Shown one piece after another: positions 25,019-34,858 of a DNA stretch of 64,000 bases. The notes below the pieces were generated by a model, which was given only the letters and a program-made list of their open reading frames with translations, was not told the DNA's origin and did not search any database. Both the position numbers and the translations under genes were made by a program. Location of the stretch: the NCBI GenBank assembly GCA_040544425.1, contig JBEONO010000002.1, forward strand, positions 248,001-312,000, in the 5' to 3' direction. How positions within the stretch are numbered: position 1 is the first letter of the stretch; each line of letters begins with the position of its first letter. Origin of the DNA: Solimicrobium sp040544425 (GTDB lineage: Bacteria; Pseudomonadota; Gammaproteobacteria; Burkholderiales; Burkholderiaceae_D).

Positions 25019-25924
25019 GTGAGTATTTTTAGCATGACAGGTTATGCCGTCACCAGCCGTGAATCCGACGTTGGCAGTATGTCCGTCGAAATCAAAAGCG
25101 TAAATTCCCGTTTCCTCGATCTGCAATTTCGCATGAATGATGATTTTCGTGCTTTTGAGCCATCATTCAGAGAGGCAATCATAGCACGCATTACCAGGGG
25201 CAAAGTCGAATGCCGTTTTAGTTTCGCACGCAAGGACCAACTCCAAAACAATAAAACCTTGAACCCGGAATTACTCAGTCAGATCGCGCAGTTTCAGCAA
25301 GACCTGCAACCCCGATTTCCCGACAGCGCCAAATTATCCCTGTATGAAATCCTGCGCTGGCCTGGCGTGATCGAAGAAAATACCGTCTCCGATGAAAAAT
25401 TATCCGCTCAGGCTACCGAATGCATGCTGGCCACCTTGGATGCTTTTATCGTCAGCCGTGAACGCGAAGGCGCAGCCCTGCAGGCGGTCTTGATCAGCAA
25501 AATCAGTGAGATGGAAGACATCGTCCAACGCATCAACCCTATTGTTCCACAGTTAGTTGCCCAATTTCAACAAAAATCGGTGAATCGGTTGCAAGAAGCG
25601 CTCGGTTTGACCAATGGGAACAACTTACCGACCATTTCTCGCGAAGAAGCGCTGGATCGTATCCGTCAGGAAGTGGCTTTATATGGCATCCGGATCGATA
25701 TTGCCGAAGAACTGACCAGACTGTCCGGACACCTGACCGAAACCAGGCACATTCTGACCAAGGGAGGCCAAGTCGGCAAACGACTCGACTTCATGATGCA
25801 GGAATTGAACCGCGAAGCGAACACACTGGGCTCCAAGGCTGCACTGAAAGAACTGGCGGATGCCGCGATGGAATTGAAACTCCTGATCGAGCAAATGCGC
25901 GAGCAAGTACAAAACCTCGAATAA
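25019..25924 (+). CDS. yicC: YicC family endoribonuclease-like protein
   Basis: 301 residues from a GTG start with AAGGA seven bases ahead; the next ATG is internal to the conserved start. YicC_N and DUF1732 regions are both evident: SIFSMTGYAVTSRES, VEIKSVNSRFLDLQFRM, ITRGKVECRF, then the C-terminal DIAEELTRLSGHLTETRHIL, VGKRLDFMMQELNREANTLGSKA and ELKLLIEQMREQVQNLE. Members of the family have been reported to cleave RNA. It lies 24 bp upstream of gmk and starts the gmk-rpoZ-spoT gene string; it is divergent from the kinase gene. Confidence 0.93.
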   Translation: MSIFSMTGYAVTSRESDVGSMSVEIKSVNSRFLDLQFRMNDDFRAFEPSFREAIIARITRGKVECRFSFARKDQLQNNKTLNPELLSQIAQFQQDLQPRFPDSAKLSLYEILRWPGVIEENTVSDEKLSAQATECMLATLDAFIVSREREGAALQAVLISKISEMEDIVQRINPIVPQLVAQFQQKSVNRLQEALGLTNGNNLPTISREEALDRIRQEVALYGIRIDIAEELTRLSGHLTETRHILTKGGQVGKRLDFMMQELNREANTLGSKAALKELADAAMELKLLIEQMREQVQNLE

Positions 25925-25948
25925 ATCAGGAAACCATTTAGGATAGCC

Positions 25949-26593
25949 ATGTCCCTCCTTCACACTCATTCCGGCAGCCTGTTTATGGTTGCGGCTCCCT
26001 CTGGCGCGGGAAAATCAACGCTGGTCAATGCCTTATTGGCAAAAGAGCCGGACATCAAGCTGTCCACGTCATTTACGACCAGGTCACCGCGGCCCGGCGA
26101 AATCAATGGACGCGAATATCATTTCATTTCGGTCGATGATTTTATTGCACGAAAAAACAATCATGAGTTTTTGGAATGTGCGGAAGTGCATGGCAATTAT
26201 TACGGCACCTCGCGCATCCTGATTAATCAATTCATGCAGGCCGGTACCGACATGCTGCTCGAAATCGACTGGCAAGGCGCCCAGCAGGTGAAGTCCCAAT
26301 ATCCGCAATCAGTTGGGATTTTTATATTGCCGCCATCAATCGAAGCGCTGGAACAGCGTCTGAAAAAACGTGGACAGGATAGTGAACAGACAATAAACCG
26401 GCGTTTATTGGCGGCGGGTGGCGAAATTGCGCACGCTCGCGAGTTCGAGTATGTTATTATCAACCACGACTTTGACGTGGCTTTGTCTGAATTGGCCGCT
26501 ATCGTAAAAGCAACCAGATGCCGCTTCAACCAACAGGCAGCAAGAAATTCTGATCTATTTGCGCAATTTGGCATCCACGCCAACCCGATTTAA
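25949..26593 (+). CDS. gmk: Guanylate kinase
   Basis: 214 residues. It phosphorylates GMP to GDP using ATP. The P-loop is in VAAPSGAGKSTLVNALL. GMP-binding residues lie in STSFTTRSPRPGEINGREYHF, and EIDWQGAQQVKSQYP and the lid RLKKRGQDSEQTINRRL follow. Length is normal. It is placed between yicC and rpoZ as in many proteobacteria; with spoT downstream, the string groups guanine nucleotide supply, RNA polymerase omega and (p)ppGpp metabolism. Confidence 0.97.
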   Translation: MSLLHTHSGSLFMVAAPSGAGKSTLVNALLAKEPDIKLSTSFTTRSPRPGEINGREYHFISVDDFIARKNNHEFLECAEVHGNYYGTSRILINQFMQAGTDMLLEIDWQGAQQVKSQYPQSVGIFILPPSIEALEQRLKKRGQDSEQTINRRLLAAGGEIAHAREFEYVIINHDFDVALSELAAIVKATRCRFNQQAARNSDLFAQFGIHANPI

Positions 26594-26659
26594 ATCACAT
26601 CAAATCGCTGCTTTTTATTGTCACCATTTTTACTTTACTTTTTTATCAAGGACTGAACC

Positions 26660-26863
26660 ATGGCCCGTATTACCATTGAAGACGCATTAAAACATATTCC
26701 AAACCGTTTTCAGCTGACTTTATGCGCCACTTATCGCGCGCGCCAACTTCTGCAAGGCCATACCCCTAAAATTGATTCAAAAGACAAACCAACTGTAATC
26801 GCACTGCGTGAAATAGCCGAAGGCAAAATCGGTATTGAAATGCTGAAAAAAGTCCCACTCTGA
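26660..26863 (+). CDS. rpoZ: RNA polymerase omega subunit
   Basis: 67 residues, typical of betaproteobacterial omega. Conserved start MARITIEDALKHIPNRFQL, the core YRARQLLQGHTPKID, and KPTVIALREIAEGKIG. Omega promotes assembly of beta-prime in RNA polymerase and forms part of a ppGpp site. The ribosome site is AAGGA (about 26648). The spoT gene follows after a 150-bp gap. Confidence 0.96.
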   Translation: MARITIEDALKHIPNRFQLTLCATYRARQLLQGHTPKIDSKDKPTVIALREIAEGKIGIEMLKKVPL

Positions 26864-26903
26864 AACTGCGCTTTGAATATAATTTAACTCAGCTGTTCAC
26901 ATC

Positions 26904-26929
26904 CCGTGATGGCAACATTGACATCACGG
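26904..26929 (+). repeat. Hairpin in the rpoZ-spoT gap
   Basis: CCGTGATG (26904-26911) and CATCACGG (26922-26929) form a perfect 8-bp stem with a 10-base loop. There is no adjacent T run, so it may act as an RNA stability or attenuation element between rpoZ and spoT rather than as a full terminator. Confidence 0.5.
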
Positions 26930-27013
26930 CATTACTCTTAAGATTTCATCTTCTTTTTAAGATATTTCACGCGGTATTTCCCGTTAATGTAATGTTTTTT
27001 ATCCTGTCTAAGA

Positions 27014-29293
27014 ATGAGTCTGACACCGTCCGAAAGCACTCCTGCTGCAACTCGCTCGCGAGCTGAAGGAAAACGCTTGTCAGCTGCCCAGCCTCCCATC
27101 TTGGTCAATCCACTGTTAGATCAAACCGAAACGCACGGTTCACACGTCTCGATCTCGCATTTATCCGAAAAGCTTGCCGCCTATCTGGCGCCCAATGAAT
27201 TGGCCACCGTCAAGGAAGCATTCCGGTTTTCCGATGAAATGCACCTGGGCCAAATGCGCCGTTCGGGCGAGCCGTACATTTCACATCCGATCGCGGTCGC
27301 AGAAATTTGCGCTGACTGGAAACTCGATGCTCAGGCCATCATGGCCGCACTGTTGCACGACGTGATGGAAGATCAGGACGTCAAAAAAGAAGAGTTACTG
27401 GAACGTTTCGGCTCACCCGTGGCCAGTCTGGTCGATGGTTTATCGAAACTGGAAAAAATCGAATTTCAAAGCCAGATCGAAGCGCAGGCTGAAAACTTCC
27501 GAAAAATGCTGCTGGCCATGGCGCGCGATGTGCGGGTGATTTTAGTCAAGCTGGCTGACCGGCTGCACAATATGCGCACCCTCAGCGTGATGACCATGGA
27601 AAAGCAGCAGCGCATTGCACGTGAAACCATGGAAGTGTATGTGCCAATCGCGCATCGTTTGGGTCTGAATAATATCTACCGCGAAATGCAGGACCTGGCT
27701 TTCTCGCATTTGCATCCGATGCGTTACCGAACCTTGGCCAAAGCGGTCAAATCAGCGCGGGGCAATCGGCGCGAAGTCGTCGGAAAAATTTTGGAGGCAG
27801 TCAACAGCACGCTGGAAGCGTCGGGTATCAAGGCCGAAGTGTTTGGTCGTGAAAAAACGCTGTATGGCATTTACCGCAAAATGCAGGACAAGAATCTGTC
27901 GTTCTCTCAAGTGCTGGACGTGTATGGCTTCCGGGTAGTGGTGAATAATTTTATTGAAAGCTATCACGCACTGGGAGTTTTGCATGGTCTGTATAAACCC
28001 ATGCCTGGCAAGTTCAAAGATTACATCGCCATGCCCAAGCTGAATGGCTATCAGTCCTTGCACACCACACTGATTGGCCCATACGGCACCCCCGTTGAAT
28101 TTCAAATCCGCACCCATGACATGCACCATATTGCCGAATCCGGCGTGGCCGCACATTGGCTCTATAAAGATGAGCAGGTATCGCTGTCGGATTTGCAGGT
28201 CCGCACCCACGCCTGGCTGCAATCCTTGCTGGATATCCAAAAACAAACCGGCGATTCAGCTGAATTTTTAGAGCATGTCAAAGTCGATCTGTTTCCGGAT
28301 TCGGTGTATGTGTTTACACCAAAGTCGAAAATTATCGCATTGTCGCGCGGCGCTACTGCGCTCGACTTCGCTTATACGATTCATACCGATGTCGGTGACC
28401 AGACTGTCGCAGCCAAGATCAATCATGAACCGGCACCGTTGCGAACTGAATTGCGCAGTGGCGATATCGTTGAAATTATCACCTCACCGAATTCGCGCCC
28501 TACCCCAAATTGGCTCAGTTACGTGCGCACCGGCAAAGCCCGCTCTGCCATCCGTCATTATCTGCGTACATCCAACCTGGCTGAATCGACTGAGCTGGGC
28601 CGCCAGTTATTGAATCAATCGCTTACCGCGTTGAACCTGAATCCGCAATTGCCGCCAGATGTTGTTGAAAAACTGTTGTTTGAGTCCGGCGCAAAATCGG
28701 TGGAAGAACTGCACGCCGATATCGGTACGGGACGACGCATGTCAGCCCTGGTGGCGCGACACATTATGGATTTGATTGAAGATGAACCATCCTCGATTCC
28801 ATTTCTGCAGTTACTCAATGATAATGCGGCTGCCAACAAGCTCGAGCCGGTCATCATCTACGGCAGCGAAGGCATTTCCGTTGAACTGGCCAGGTGTTGC
28901 CTGCCCCTCCCCGGTGACGAAATTATTGGTCAGCTCAAGCGCGACCAAGGTCTGGTGGTTCATACCTGCGACTGCACCGTCGGCAAGAAACAGCTGCAGA
29001 AAGAGCCGGACCGCTGGATCGATGTCGCCTGGGGCAAGGACCTGAACCGTCGCTTCGATTGCAAGGTCACGATCTTCACCACCAACGAGCGTGGTTCATT
29101 GGCCCGCGTTGCGGCAGAAATTGGTGACTCGGATGCGAACATCATCAATGTTGAAATGGAAGGCAATGCCTTCGATTCCCTGTCGCAGATCTGTTTCACG
29201 ATTCAAGTGGAAGACCGCAAACATCTGGCGCAGCTGATGCGCAATGTGCGCCATATTCAGGGTGTGTCCAAGATTATGCGCGGTCAGTTTTAA
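27014..29293 (+). CDS. spoT: Bifunctional (p)ppGpp synthetase/hydrolase SpoT/Rel
   Basis: 759 residues with the full RelA/SpoT layout. The HD hydrolase (about residues 70-180) has ISHPIAVAEI and LLHDVMEDQD, with the metal-binding His-Asp intact. The synthetase domain (about 270-390) has GREKTLYGIYRKMQDKN and YIAMPKLNGYQSLHTTL. The basic KFKD motif before it matches the bifunctional RxKD class rather than the acidic RelA class. TGS (about 435-495, VFTPKSKIIALSRGATALDFAY) and a C-terminal ACT domain (VTIFTTNERGSLARVAAEIG) follow. It makes and degrades the stringent alarmone in the cytosol. Confidence 0.96.
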   Translation: MSLTPSESTPAATRSRAEGKRLSAAQPPILVNPLLDQTETHGSHVSISHLSEKLAAYLAPNELATVKEAFRFSDEMHLGQMRRSGEPYISHPIAVAEICADWKLDAQAIMAALLHDVMEDQDVKKEELLERFGSPVASLVDGLSKLEKIEFQSQIEAQAENFRKMLLAMARDVRVILVKLADRLHNMRTLSVMTMEKQQRIARETMEVYVPIAHRLGLNNIYREMQDLAFSHLHPMRYRTLAKAVKSARGNRREVVGKILEAVNSTLEASGIKAEVFGREKTLYGIYRKMQDKNLSFSQVLDVYGFRVVVNNFIESYHALGVLHGLYKPMPGKFKDYIAMPKLNGYQSLHTTLIGPYGTPVEFQIRTHDMHHIAESGVAAHWLYKDEQVSLSDLQVRTHAWLQSLLDIQKQTGDSAEFLEHVKVDLFPDSVYVFTPKSKIIALSRGATALDFAYTIHTDVGDQTVAAKINHEPAPLRTELRSGDIVEIITSPNSRPTPNWLSYVRTGKARSAIRHYLRTSNLAESTELGRQLLNQSLTALNLNPQLPPDVVEKLLFESGAKSVEELHADIGTGRRMSALVARHIMDLIEDEPSSIPFLQLLNDNAAANKLEPVIIYGSEGISVELARCCLPLPGDEIIGQLKRDQGLVVHTCDCTVGKKQLQKEPDRWIDVAWGKDLNRRFDCKVTIFTTNERGSLARVAAEIGDSDANIINVEMEGNAFDSLSQICFTIQVEDRKHLAQLMRNVRHIQGVSKIMRGQF

Positions 29294-29307
29294 GTCTCCC
29301 CTCCTGT

Positions 29308-30273
29308 TTATCCAAATTCCCGTTTTGATTTAAATTGCTCAGTTGCCGCCACCAGCGCCGCTGCGATTCCCGGCTCAAGTGCTGCATGCCCGGCGTTCGA
29401 AATGATTTTCAAGATCGAACCGGGCCAGGCCTGGTGCAATCGGAACGCGCTGTTTGGCGGGCAGATCACATCGTAACGGCCTTGCACGATCACAGACGGC
29501 AGATGACTGATTTTGTGGATATTTTTGATCAGCTGATCTTCTTCCATGAAACCGGCGTGCACCATGTAGTGGGCCTCCAGGCGTCCCAAACCAAGACTGA
29601 CTTCCACCTTTTCAGAATCCTGCACGGCACTGGCTTGCGGTTCCAGATACAGGCAGCTGCTTTCATAGCGCGTCCAGATTCTGGCGGCAGGCAAATACAC
29701 GGAAGGATCAACAGAAAAAATCCGTTTGCAATATGCCTGCAATAAATTATCGCGCTCCTCTTCAGGAATCGCCGCAGCAAAATCCGCGTACGCTTCAGGA
29801 TAAAACCAGTTGATGCCGTGGATGAACCACTCGACTTCCGCCTTGGTGATCAGGAAAATGCCGCGCAATATAAAGCCAAGGCAGGCAGACGGATGGGCTT
29901 GGCCGTAGGCCAGCGCAAGCGTTGAACCCCATGACCCGCCGAACACCAGCCATTGATCAATATCGAGCATCCTGCGTATTGCCTCGATATCTTTGACCAA
30001 CAGTGGCGTTGTGTTGTGTTGAAATTCGCCGAGCGGGGTCGATTTACCGGCACCGCGCTGATCAAACAACACAATGCGGTAATAGGCCGGATCAAAAAAG
30101 CGCCGGTGATAAGCAGACAGTCCCGCCCCGGGACCACCGTGCAAAAAAATTACCGGCACACCTTTCGGGTTACCGCATTCTTCCCAATACAGGTTGTGGC
30201 CGTCACCGACGTCGAGGCGCCCGGTGTTGTAAGGTTCAATTTCAGGAAAAAGTGGAGAATGGTTTTCTGACAT
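29308..30273 (-). CDS. pip: Proline iminopeptidase
   Basis: 321 residues, alpha/beta-hydrolase of peptidase family S33 that removes N-terminal proline. The oxyanion motif is FLHGGPGAGLSAYH, the nucleophile elbow GGSWGSTLALAY, and the catalytic Asp/His lie in VIVQGRYDVICPP and NAGHAALEPG. Length and the signature LFDQRGAGKSTP match bacterial Pip. It is cytoplasmic, with no signal peptide. It is convergent with spoT (14 bp between stops). Confidence 0.93.
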   Translation of the reverse strand: MSENHSPLFPEIEPYNTGRLDVGDGHNLYWEECGNPKGVPVIFLHGGPGAGLSAYHRRFFDPAYYRIVLFDQRGAGKSTPLGEFQHNTTPLLVKDIEAIRRMLDIDQWLVFGGSWGSTLALAYGQAHPSACLGFILRGIFLITKAEVEWFIHGINWFYPEAYADFAAAIPEEERDNLLQAYCKRIFSVDPSVYLPAARIWTRYESSCLYLEPQASAVQDSEKVEVSLGLGRLEAHYMVHAGFMEEDQLIKNIHKISHLPSVIVQGRYDVICPPNSAFRLHQAWPGSILKIISNAGHAALEPGIAAALVAATEQFKSKREFG

Positions 30274-30357
30274 AAGGATCCCGGATTAAGGTTGGTTTCT
30301 ATTGCGCTGATATAAATTCAATTGCAAAGATAAATAATAATGTACGTTGCGACGGTG

Positions 30358-31779
30358 CTATTTTCCCTCGTTCGTCACAGCAGTATGCGCCAGACTGACG
30401 TTTTCACCGTCGTCGGCATGCAAGGTCCTGAACGTCACCGCTGAAACCACCGTAATCATCCCCATGCAAATGAACGCGTGATGCAAGGCGCTCAATACGG
30501 CCGGATGATCGGTCTGCGGCAAGCCGTTCAAGAACCAGGTCGTAATCAACAAGCCACAGGCCAATCCAAAGCTCATCGACAACTGCTGCAGTGAGCTTGC
30601 AATCGTACTGGCCATGCTGGAGTCTGCAACACCGATATCGGAATACGCCATCGAATTCATGCAGGTAAATTGCAGCGAATTGAAAAATCCCATGGTCAGA
30701 CTCAGCAGCACAATCAGTGCAATCGGCGTCCCCATGCCGATCAACGAATAACAGCAGATGGTGCAACCGATCAGGAAGGTATTGACCATCAAAATTTTTC
30801 GATAGCCAAACCGCGCCAGCACCTTGGTGGCGATCATTTTCATGCCCATCGCTGCCATGGCGGTCGGCATCATCATCAGTCCGGACTGCCAGGCTGGCAG
30901 TCCCAGTCCAAGTTGGTACAGCAGGGGCAGCAGGAACGGCATGGCGCCGATACCAAGACGGGTGTTGAAACCACCGGCCACTGAAACACGGAAGGTGCGA
31001 ATTTTAAACAGCGCCAGATTTAGTAAAGGATAGACATGTCGTCTGGCATGAAATCCGTAAGCCACCAATAAGCCAATCGCAATGACAAACAGCACCATAA
31101 TTTCAGGAATATTCAAATTGTGCTCGCCGAAAATCTCCAGCAGCCAGGACAGCAATGCGGTGCCGGATGCAAACAGAACCAGCCCCACCACGTCCAGCGG
31201 CCGCTCGGCCTCGCCAAAATAATTTGGCATGTAGCGATGACTCAAATACAAAGCAATCACACCGACCGGAATATTCACAAAAAATATGACGCGCCACGAC
31301 AGCCAGTGCACAATCAGTCCCCCGACCAAGGGCCCAAGCAGGGGGCCAATCAACGCCGGGATGATCACAAAGTTCATCGCCGCCAGCAGTTCTGATTTGG
31401 GGAAGGTACGCACGATCGTCAGGCGACCAACCGGCATCATTAATGCAGCGCCCAACCCCTGCATGACCCGGGCCAGCACCAGCATGTGCACATTGACCGA
31501 GATCCCGCACAGAATCGATGCCACGGTAAAAATGCTCACCGCATAACTGAAGACGCGACGCGTACCAAAACGATCGGCAATCCAGCCGCTGACCGGAATG
31601 CCGACTGCGAGACTTAAAATATAACTGGTGACGACGGCCTTGAGACTCAAAGGCGTCACTTGCAGACTGGCCGCCATGGCAGGCACGGCGGTGTTGACGA
31701 TGGTGGAATCGAGTTGCTCCATAAACAGAGCGGAAGCCACTACCCAGGGCAGGTAGCGTTTTACTACTGATTCAGTCAT
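30358..31779 (-). CDS. MFS multidrug exporter, DHA2 family (MdtD-like)
   Basis: 473 residues with about 14 hydrophobic segments. The N-terminus matches the DHA2 drug:H+ antiporters: FMEQLDSTIVNTAVPAMAASL, with the motif-D Asp, then GWIADRFGTRRVF (motif A) and GLGAALMMPVGRLTIVR (motif C region). The overall size and signature are like MdtD. An inner-membrane proton-driven exporter is expected; substrates cannot be predicted. It is a separate transcription unit between pip and ybdD. Confidence 0.88.
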   Translation of the reverse strand: MTESVVKRYLPWVVASALFMEQLDSTIVNTAVPAMAASLQVTPLSLKAVVTSYILSLAVGIPVSGWIADRFGTRRVFSYAVSIFTVASILCGISVNVHMLVLARVMQGLGAALMMPVGRLTIVRTFPKSELLAAMNFVIIPALIGPLLGPLVGGLIVHWLSWRVIFFVNIPVGVIALYLSHRYMPNYFGEAERPLDVVGLVLFASGTALLSWLLEIFGEHNLNIPEIMVLFVIAIGLLVAYGFHARRHVYPLLNLALFKIRTFRVSVAGGFNTRLGIGAMPFLLPLLYQLGLGLPAWQSGLMMMPTAMAAMGMKMIATKVLARFGYRKILMVNTFLIGCTICCYSLIGMGTPIALIVLLSLTMGFFNSLQFTCMNSMAYSDIGVADSSMASTIASSLQQLSMSFGLACGLLITTWFLNGLPQTDHPAVLSALHHAFICMGMITVVSAVTFRTLHADDGENVSLAHTAVTNEGK

Positions 31780-31811
31780 TTTTCTCTAGTCACGAATGGG
31801 CAGCGGCCATT

Positions 31812-32009
31812 CTAACAGCATTTGCCGGTGCCCCTTCCGCCGTAGCGCGCTTCCTGACGCTCGCGGAAAAACTCTTCGTAAGTCATGCAATGCTGGTCAG
31901 GATGATTGCTGCGCATGTGCACGGTATAGACTTCGTAATCCGGCACACCTACCATCAGGCGCGCGGTCTGGCCCAGATAGCGGCCGATTTTTGCCAGGTC
32001 GTCCAACAT
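31812..32009 (-). CDS. YbdD/YjiX family small protein
   Basis: 65 residues from the ATG at 32009 with a GAGGG site; an upstream TTG (32021) has none. The family pattern is present: YLGQTARLMVGVPDYEVYT, then HMRSNHPDQHCMTYEEFFRER and a glycine/cysteine end (RYGGRGTGKCC). YbdD/YjiX proteins are almost always encoded directly after CstA/BtsT carbon-starvation transporters, as here (55 bp after the cstA stop). Their molecular role is unknown. Confidence 0.9.
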   Translation of the reverse strand: MLDDLAKIGRYLGQTARLMVGVPDYEVYTVHMRSNHPDQHCMTYEEFFRERQEARYGGRGTGKCC

Positions 32010-32064
32010 GATTACCCTCAAATTTTCTGCAGCAGGAAATAATTTTCCTGCTGCCTGTCATCAT

Positions 32065-34125
32065 TTATTTCGACAACTGCATTGCCACATAAGGCATCTC
32101 TTTGGTCGTCACTTTATCGGCCTTCAATGCCAACAGGGCGCTGCGAATACCGAAGCCGACCACACTGACAATCACAAACATGAAGAACAGCGCCAGGCCT
32201 GCATCGAGTCGGCTGTTAAACACCAACCGTCCCATTTCTTCCATCGATTTTGCAGGTGCGACCAGCACACCTTTGTCGATCGCAGTCTGGAATTTATTGG
32301 CGAGCGCCAGGAAACCGATTTTAGGATTGTCATCGAAGACCTTGAGGAAGCCACCATACAAGGTGCACACCAACAGGAACAAGGCCGGTGCGATCGCCAC
32401 CCAGGCATATTGCTGACGCTTCATCTTGAACAGAACCGTCGCACATAAAGTCAGTGCAATCGCAGCCAGCATTTGATTGGCAACACCAAACAACGGCCAC
32501 AAGGTATTGATACCACCCAACGGGTCAACGACACCCTGATACAGGAAGAAGCCCCACATCGCCACACATGCCGCCGTTGCGATCAGATTTGCTGGCAGGG
32601 ATTCGGTTTTCTTCAGCGCCGGAATAAAGGTGCCGAACAAATCCTGCAGCATGAATCGGCCAGCCCGGGTACCCGCATCAACCGCGGTCAAGATAAACAG
32701 TGCTTCAAATAAAATCGCAAAGTGGTACCAGAACGCCATCATTTTTTGACCGCCAACGAACTGGTGCAAAATATGCGCCATGCCCACTGCCAGCGTCGGC
32801 GCACCACCTGCGCGCGACAGGATGGTTTTCTCGCCAATGTCCTTGGTCGTCTGGATCAACAATTCCGGTGTGATGGCAAACCCCCATTGGCTCACCGTCG
32901 CAGCAACCGCTTCTGGCGTGGTACCAATCAGTGCCGCCGGACTGTTCATGGCAAAATAAACACCTGGGTCAATCACCGATGCAGCGACCAGCGCCATGAT
33001 CGCCACAAACGATTCCATCAACATCCCGCCGTAACCGATAAATCTGGCGTGAGTTTCATTTTCCAACATTTTCGGAGTCGTGCCGGAAGCAATCAGAGCA
33101 TGGAATCCGGACACGGCACCGCAGGCAATCGTGATAAACAAAAACGGGAATAATTTGCCGGACCAGACTGGTCCACTGCCGTCAATGAACTTGGTCAGTG
33201 CCGGCATTTTTAATTCCGGTGCGACGAACAATACGCCCAGTGCCAATCCGACGATGGTGCCGATTTTTAAAAACGTCGACAGATAATCACGTGGTGCCAA
33301 CAACAACCAGATCGGCAACACAGCTGCAACGAAACCGTAAATGACCAGCGCCCAGGTCAGCTGCCTGCCGTCAAAATCAAACATCGGCGCCAGCTCAGGA
33401 TTGCCAGCAACGTAGCCACCAAAATAAATCGCCAGTAATAGCAGAATAAATCCAGCCAGGGAAATTTCGCCGATACGACCAGGTCGGATAAAGCGCATAT
33501 AAACGCCCATGAACAGCGCAATCGGAATCGTCGCACCAACCGTGAACGTACCCCAAGGGCTGTGCGTTAAAGCTTTGACGACGATCAGCGCCAGCACGGC
33601 AAGAATAATAATCATGATCATGAAGCAGCCGAACAAGGCAATCACTCCAGGGATCGTACCCAACTCGGATTTAATCAGATCGCCCAGCGAGCGACCATCG
33701 CGGCGCATCGAAACGAACAGCACCATGAAATCCTGCACTGCGCCTGCAAAGATGACGCCTGCCATAATCCACAGCATGCCTGGCAGGTACCCCATCTGTG
33801 CGGCCAGAACCGGACCGACCAATGGGCCAGCGCCTGCAATCGCGGCAAAGTGATGCCCGAATAAAACATATTTATTGGTCGGGACATAGTCCAGACCATC
33901 GTTATGCAGATTGGCCGGTGTCTTCCTGCTCGCATCCAGGCCAAGCACCTTGTCAGCAATAAAGCGGCTGTAAAAACGGTAGGCAATGATATAGAAAGAA
34001 ACCGCCGCAACAACGATCCAAAGCGCATTGATATTCTCACCGCGCGACAAGGCGACGTACCCTAGCGCGCATGCGCCCACCAGCGCCAAAACGATCCATC
34101 CCAGCTGTGATGCAATTTTGTTCAT
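32065..34125 (-). CDS. cstA: CstA family carbon-starvation (peptide/pyruvate) transporter
   Basis: 686 residues, a polytopic inner-membrane protein with around 16-18 hydrophobic segments. The N-terminal CstA domain includes the conserved YRFYSRFIADKVLGLD, HHFAAIAGAGPLVGPVLAAQMGY and SLGDLIKSELGTIPG; a DUF4161-like C-terminus follows. Family members import peptides (CstA) or pyruvate (BtsT) under starvation; which applies here cannot be decided. AGGAGA precedes the ATG. It forms an operon with the small YbdD gene. Confidence 0.92.
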   Translation of the reverse strand: MNKIASQLGWIVLALVGACALGYVALSRGENINALWIVVAAVSFYIIAYRFYSRFIADKVLGLDASRKTPANLHNDGLDYVPTNKYVLFGHHFAAIAGAGPLVGPVLAAQMGYLPGMLWIMAGVIFAGAVQDFMVLFVSMRRDGRSLGDLIKSELGTIPGVIALFGCFMIMIIILAVLALIVVKALTHSPWGTFTVGATIPIALFMGVYMRFIRPGRIGEISLAGFILLLLAIYFGGYVAGNPELAPMFDFDGRQLTWALVIYGFVAAVLPIWLLLAPRDYLSTFLKIGTIVGLALGVLFVAPELKMPALTKFIDGSGPVWSGKLFPFLFITIACGAVSGFHALIASGTTPKMLENETHARFIGYGGMLMESFVAIMALVAASVIDPGVYFAMNSPAALIGTTPEAVAATVSQWGFAITPELLIQTTKDIGEKTILSRAGGAPTLAVGMAHILHQFVGGQKMMAFWYHFAILFEALFILTAVDAGTRAGRFMLQDLFGTFIPALKKTESLPANLIATAACVAMWGFFLYQGVVDPLGGINTLWPLFGVANQMLAAIALTLCATVLFKMKRQQYAWVAIAPALFLLVCTLYGGFLKVFDDNPKIGFLALANKFQTAIDKGVLVAPAKSMEEMGRLVFNSRLDAGLALFFMFVIVSVVGFGIRSALLALKADKVTTKEMPYVAMQLSK

Positions 34126-34163
34126 GACTGTCTCCTGTAGTTTTTTGATGATTGTTTTTCTGC

Positions 34164-34169
34164 ATTATA
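34164..34169 (-). promoter_or_regulatory. Candidate -10 box for cstA
   Basis: The leftward strand reads TATAAT at 34169-34164, a perfect -10 consensus about 40 bp ahead of the cstA ATG, in an AT-rich region. No good -35 lies 16-18 bp upstream, which would fit an activator-dependent promoter, but this is only suggestive. Confidence 0.3.
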
Positions 34170-34363
34170 TATTTAATGGGAAATACCTAGAAGAAACTTC
34201 ACTGCCTGTTTTCCGTCCGTTCAAAAACAATTGATTCATTTGCATAATAAATAGTAAATCTTGTTTTTATTAATATAGAATTAAATACCCTTAAAAAGGA
34301 ACACAATTTTCTCTTGCGACCGTGTTGGATTGGCTGCGCATTAACCCACTAATTTGCCCGAAC

Positions 34364-34720
34364 ATGAAATCAGATCACACTCCATCACCACTCAAAACGG
34401 ATATTGTCTTATTGGACGACAACCAGCTTTTCGCCGACGCTTTCAAATTTCGTTTTTTCAATAAACAAATTGCGCACTATCTGGATCCACGCGAATTTCT
34501 GCTGGACAGCAAGCACTACGCCAAGAGCACTGTCATCTGCATTGACAATGACTTTGGCACGGTGACATCAGTCACCGGCCTCGAGATCGCTGAGCAATTG
34601 CATCAATCTGGCTTTAATCGTCTTTACCTGATTTCCGCTACTTATTTCAGTGAAGAGCAGTTACCCAAATACCTGATCTTCATTGAAAAAATCAACCTCG
34701 AGTTTTTCAACGTCATGTGA
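34364..34720 (+). CDS. Orphan receiver-like protein
   Basis: 118 residues from the ATG at 34364; a GTG 14 codons upstream (34322) is an alternative and neither has a good ribosome site. The fold looks like a divergent response-regulator receiver: DIVLLDDNQLFADAFKFRFF (acidic pair), a candidate phospho-acceptor Asp in VICIDNDFG, and the helix GLEIAEQLHQSGFNRLYLISAT with the Ser/Thr switch. The conserved Lys near the C-terminus appears as EKINLEFF. There is no output domain. It is a single-domain signalling protein of unknown partner, just upstream of hpnD. Confidence 0.65.
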   Translation: MKSDHTPSPLKTDIVLLDDNQLFADAFKFRFFNKQIAHYLDPREFLLDSKHYAKSTVICIDNDFGTVTSVTGLEIAEQLHQSGFNRLYLISATYFSEEQLPKYLIFIEKINLEFFNVM

Positions 34721-34858
34721 GCGGGCTTAAAACGACAAAACCACAACCCTGCGCCAAGACTCCCGTGCGGATCGTTAAATTTATCTTTGAGCAAATTGGC
34801 CAGTCGGCTAGCATATAGCCTTTGTTTCAATCGATTGATTTATTCAAGCCAAGTCCGC

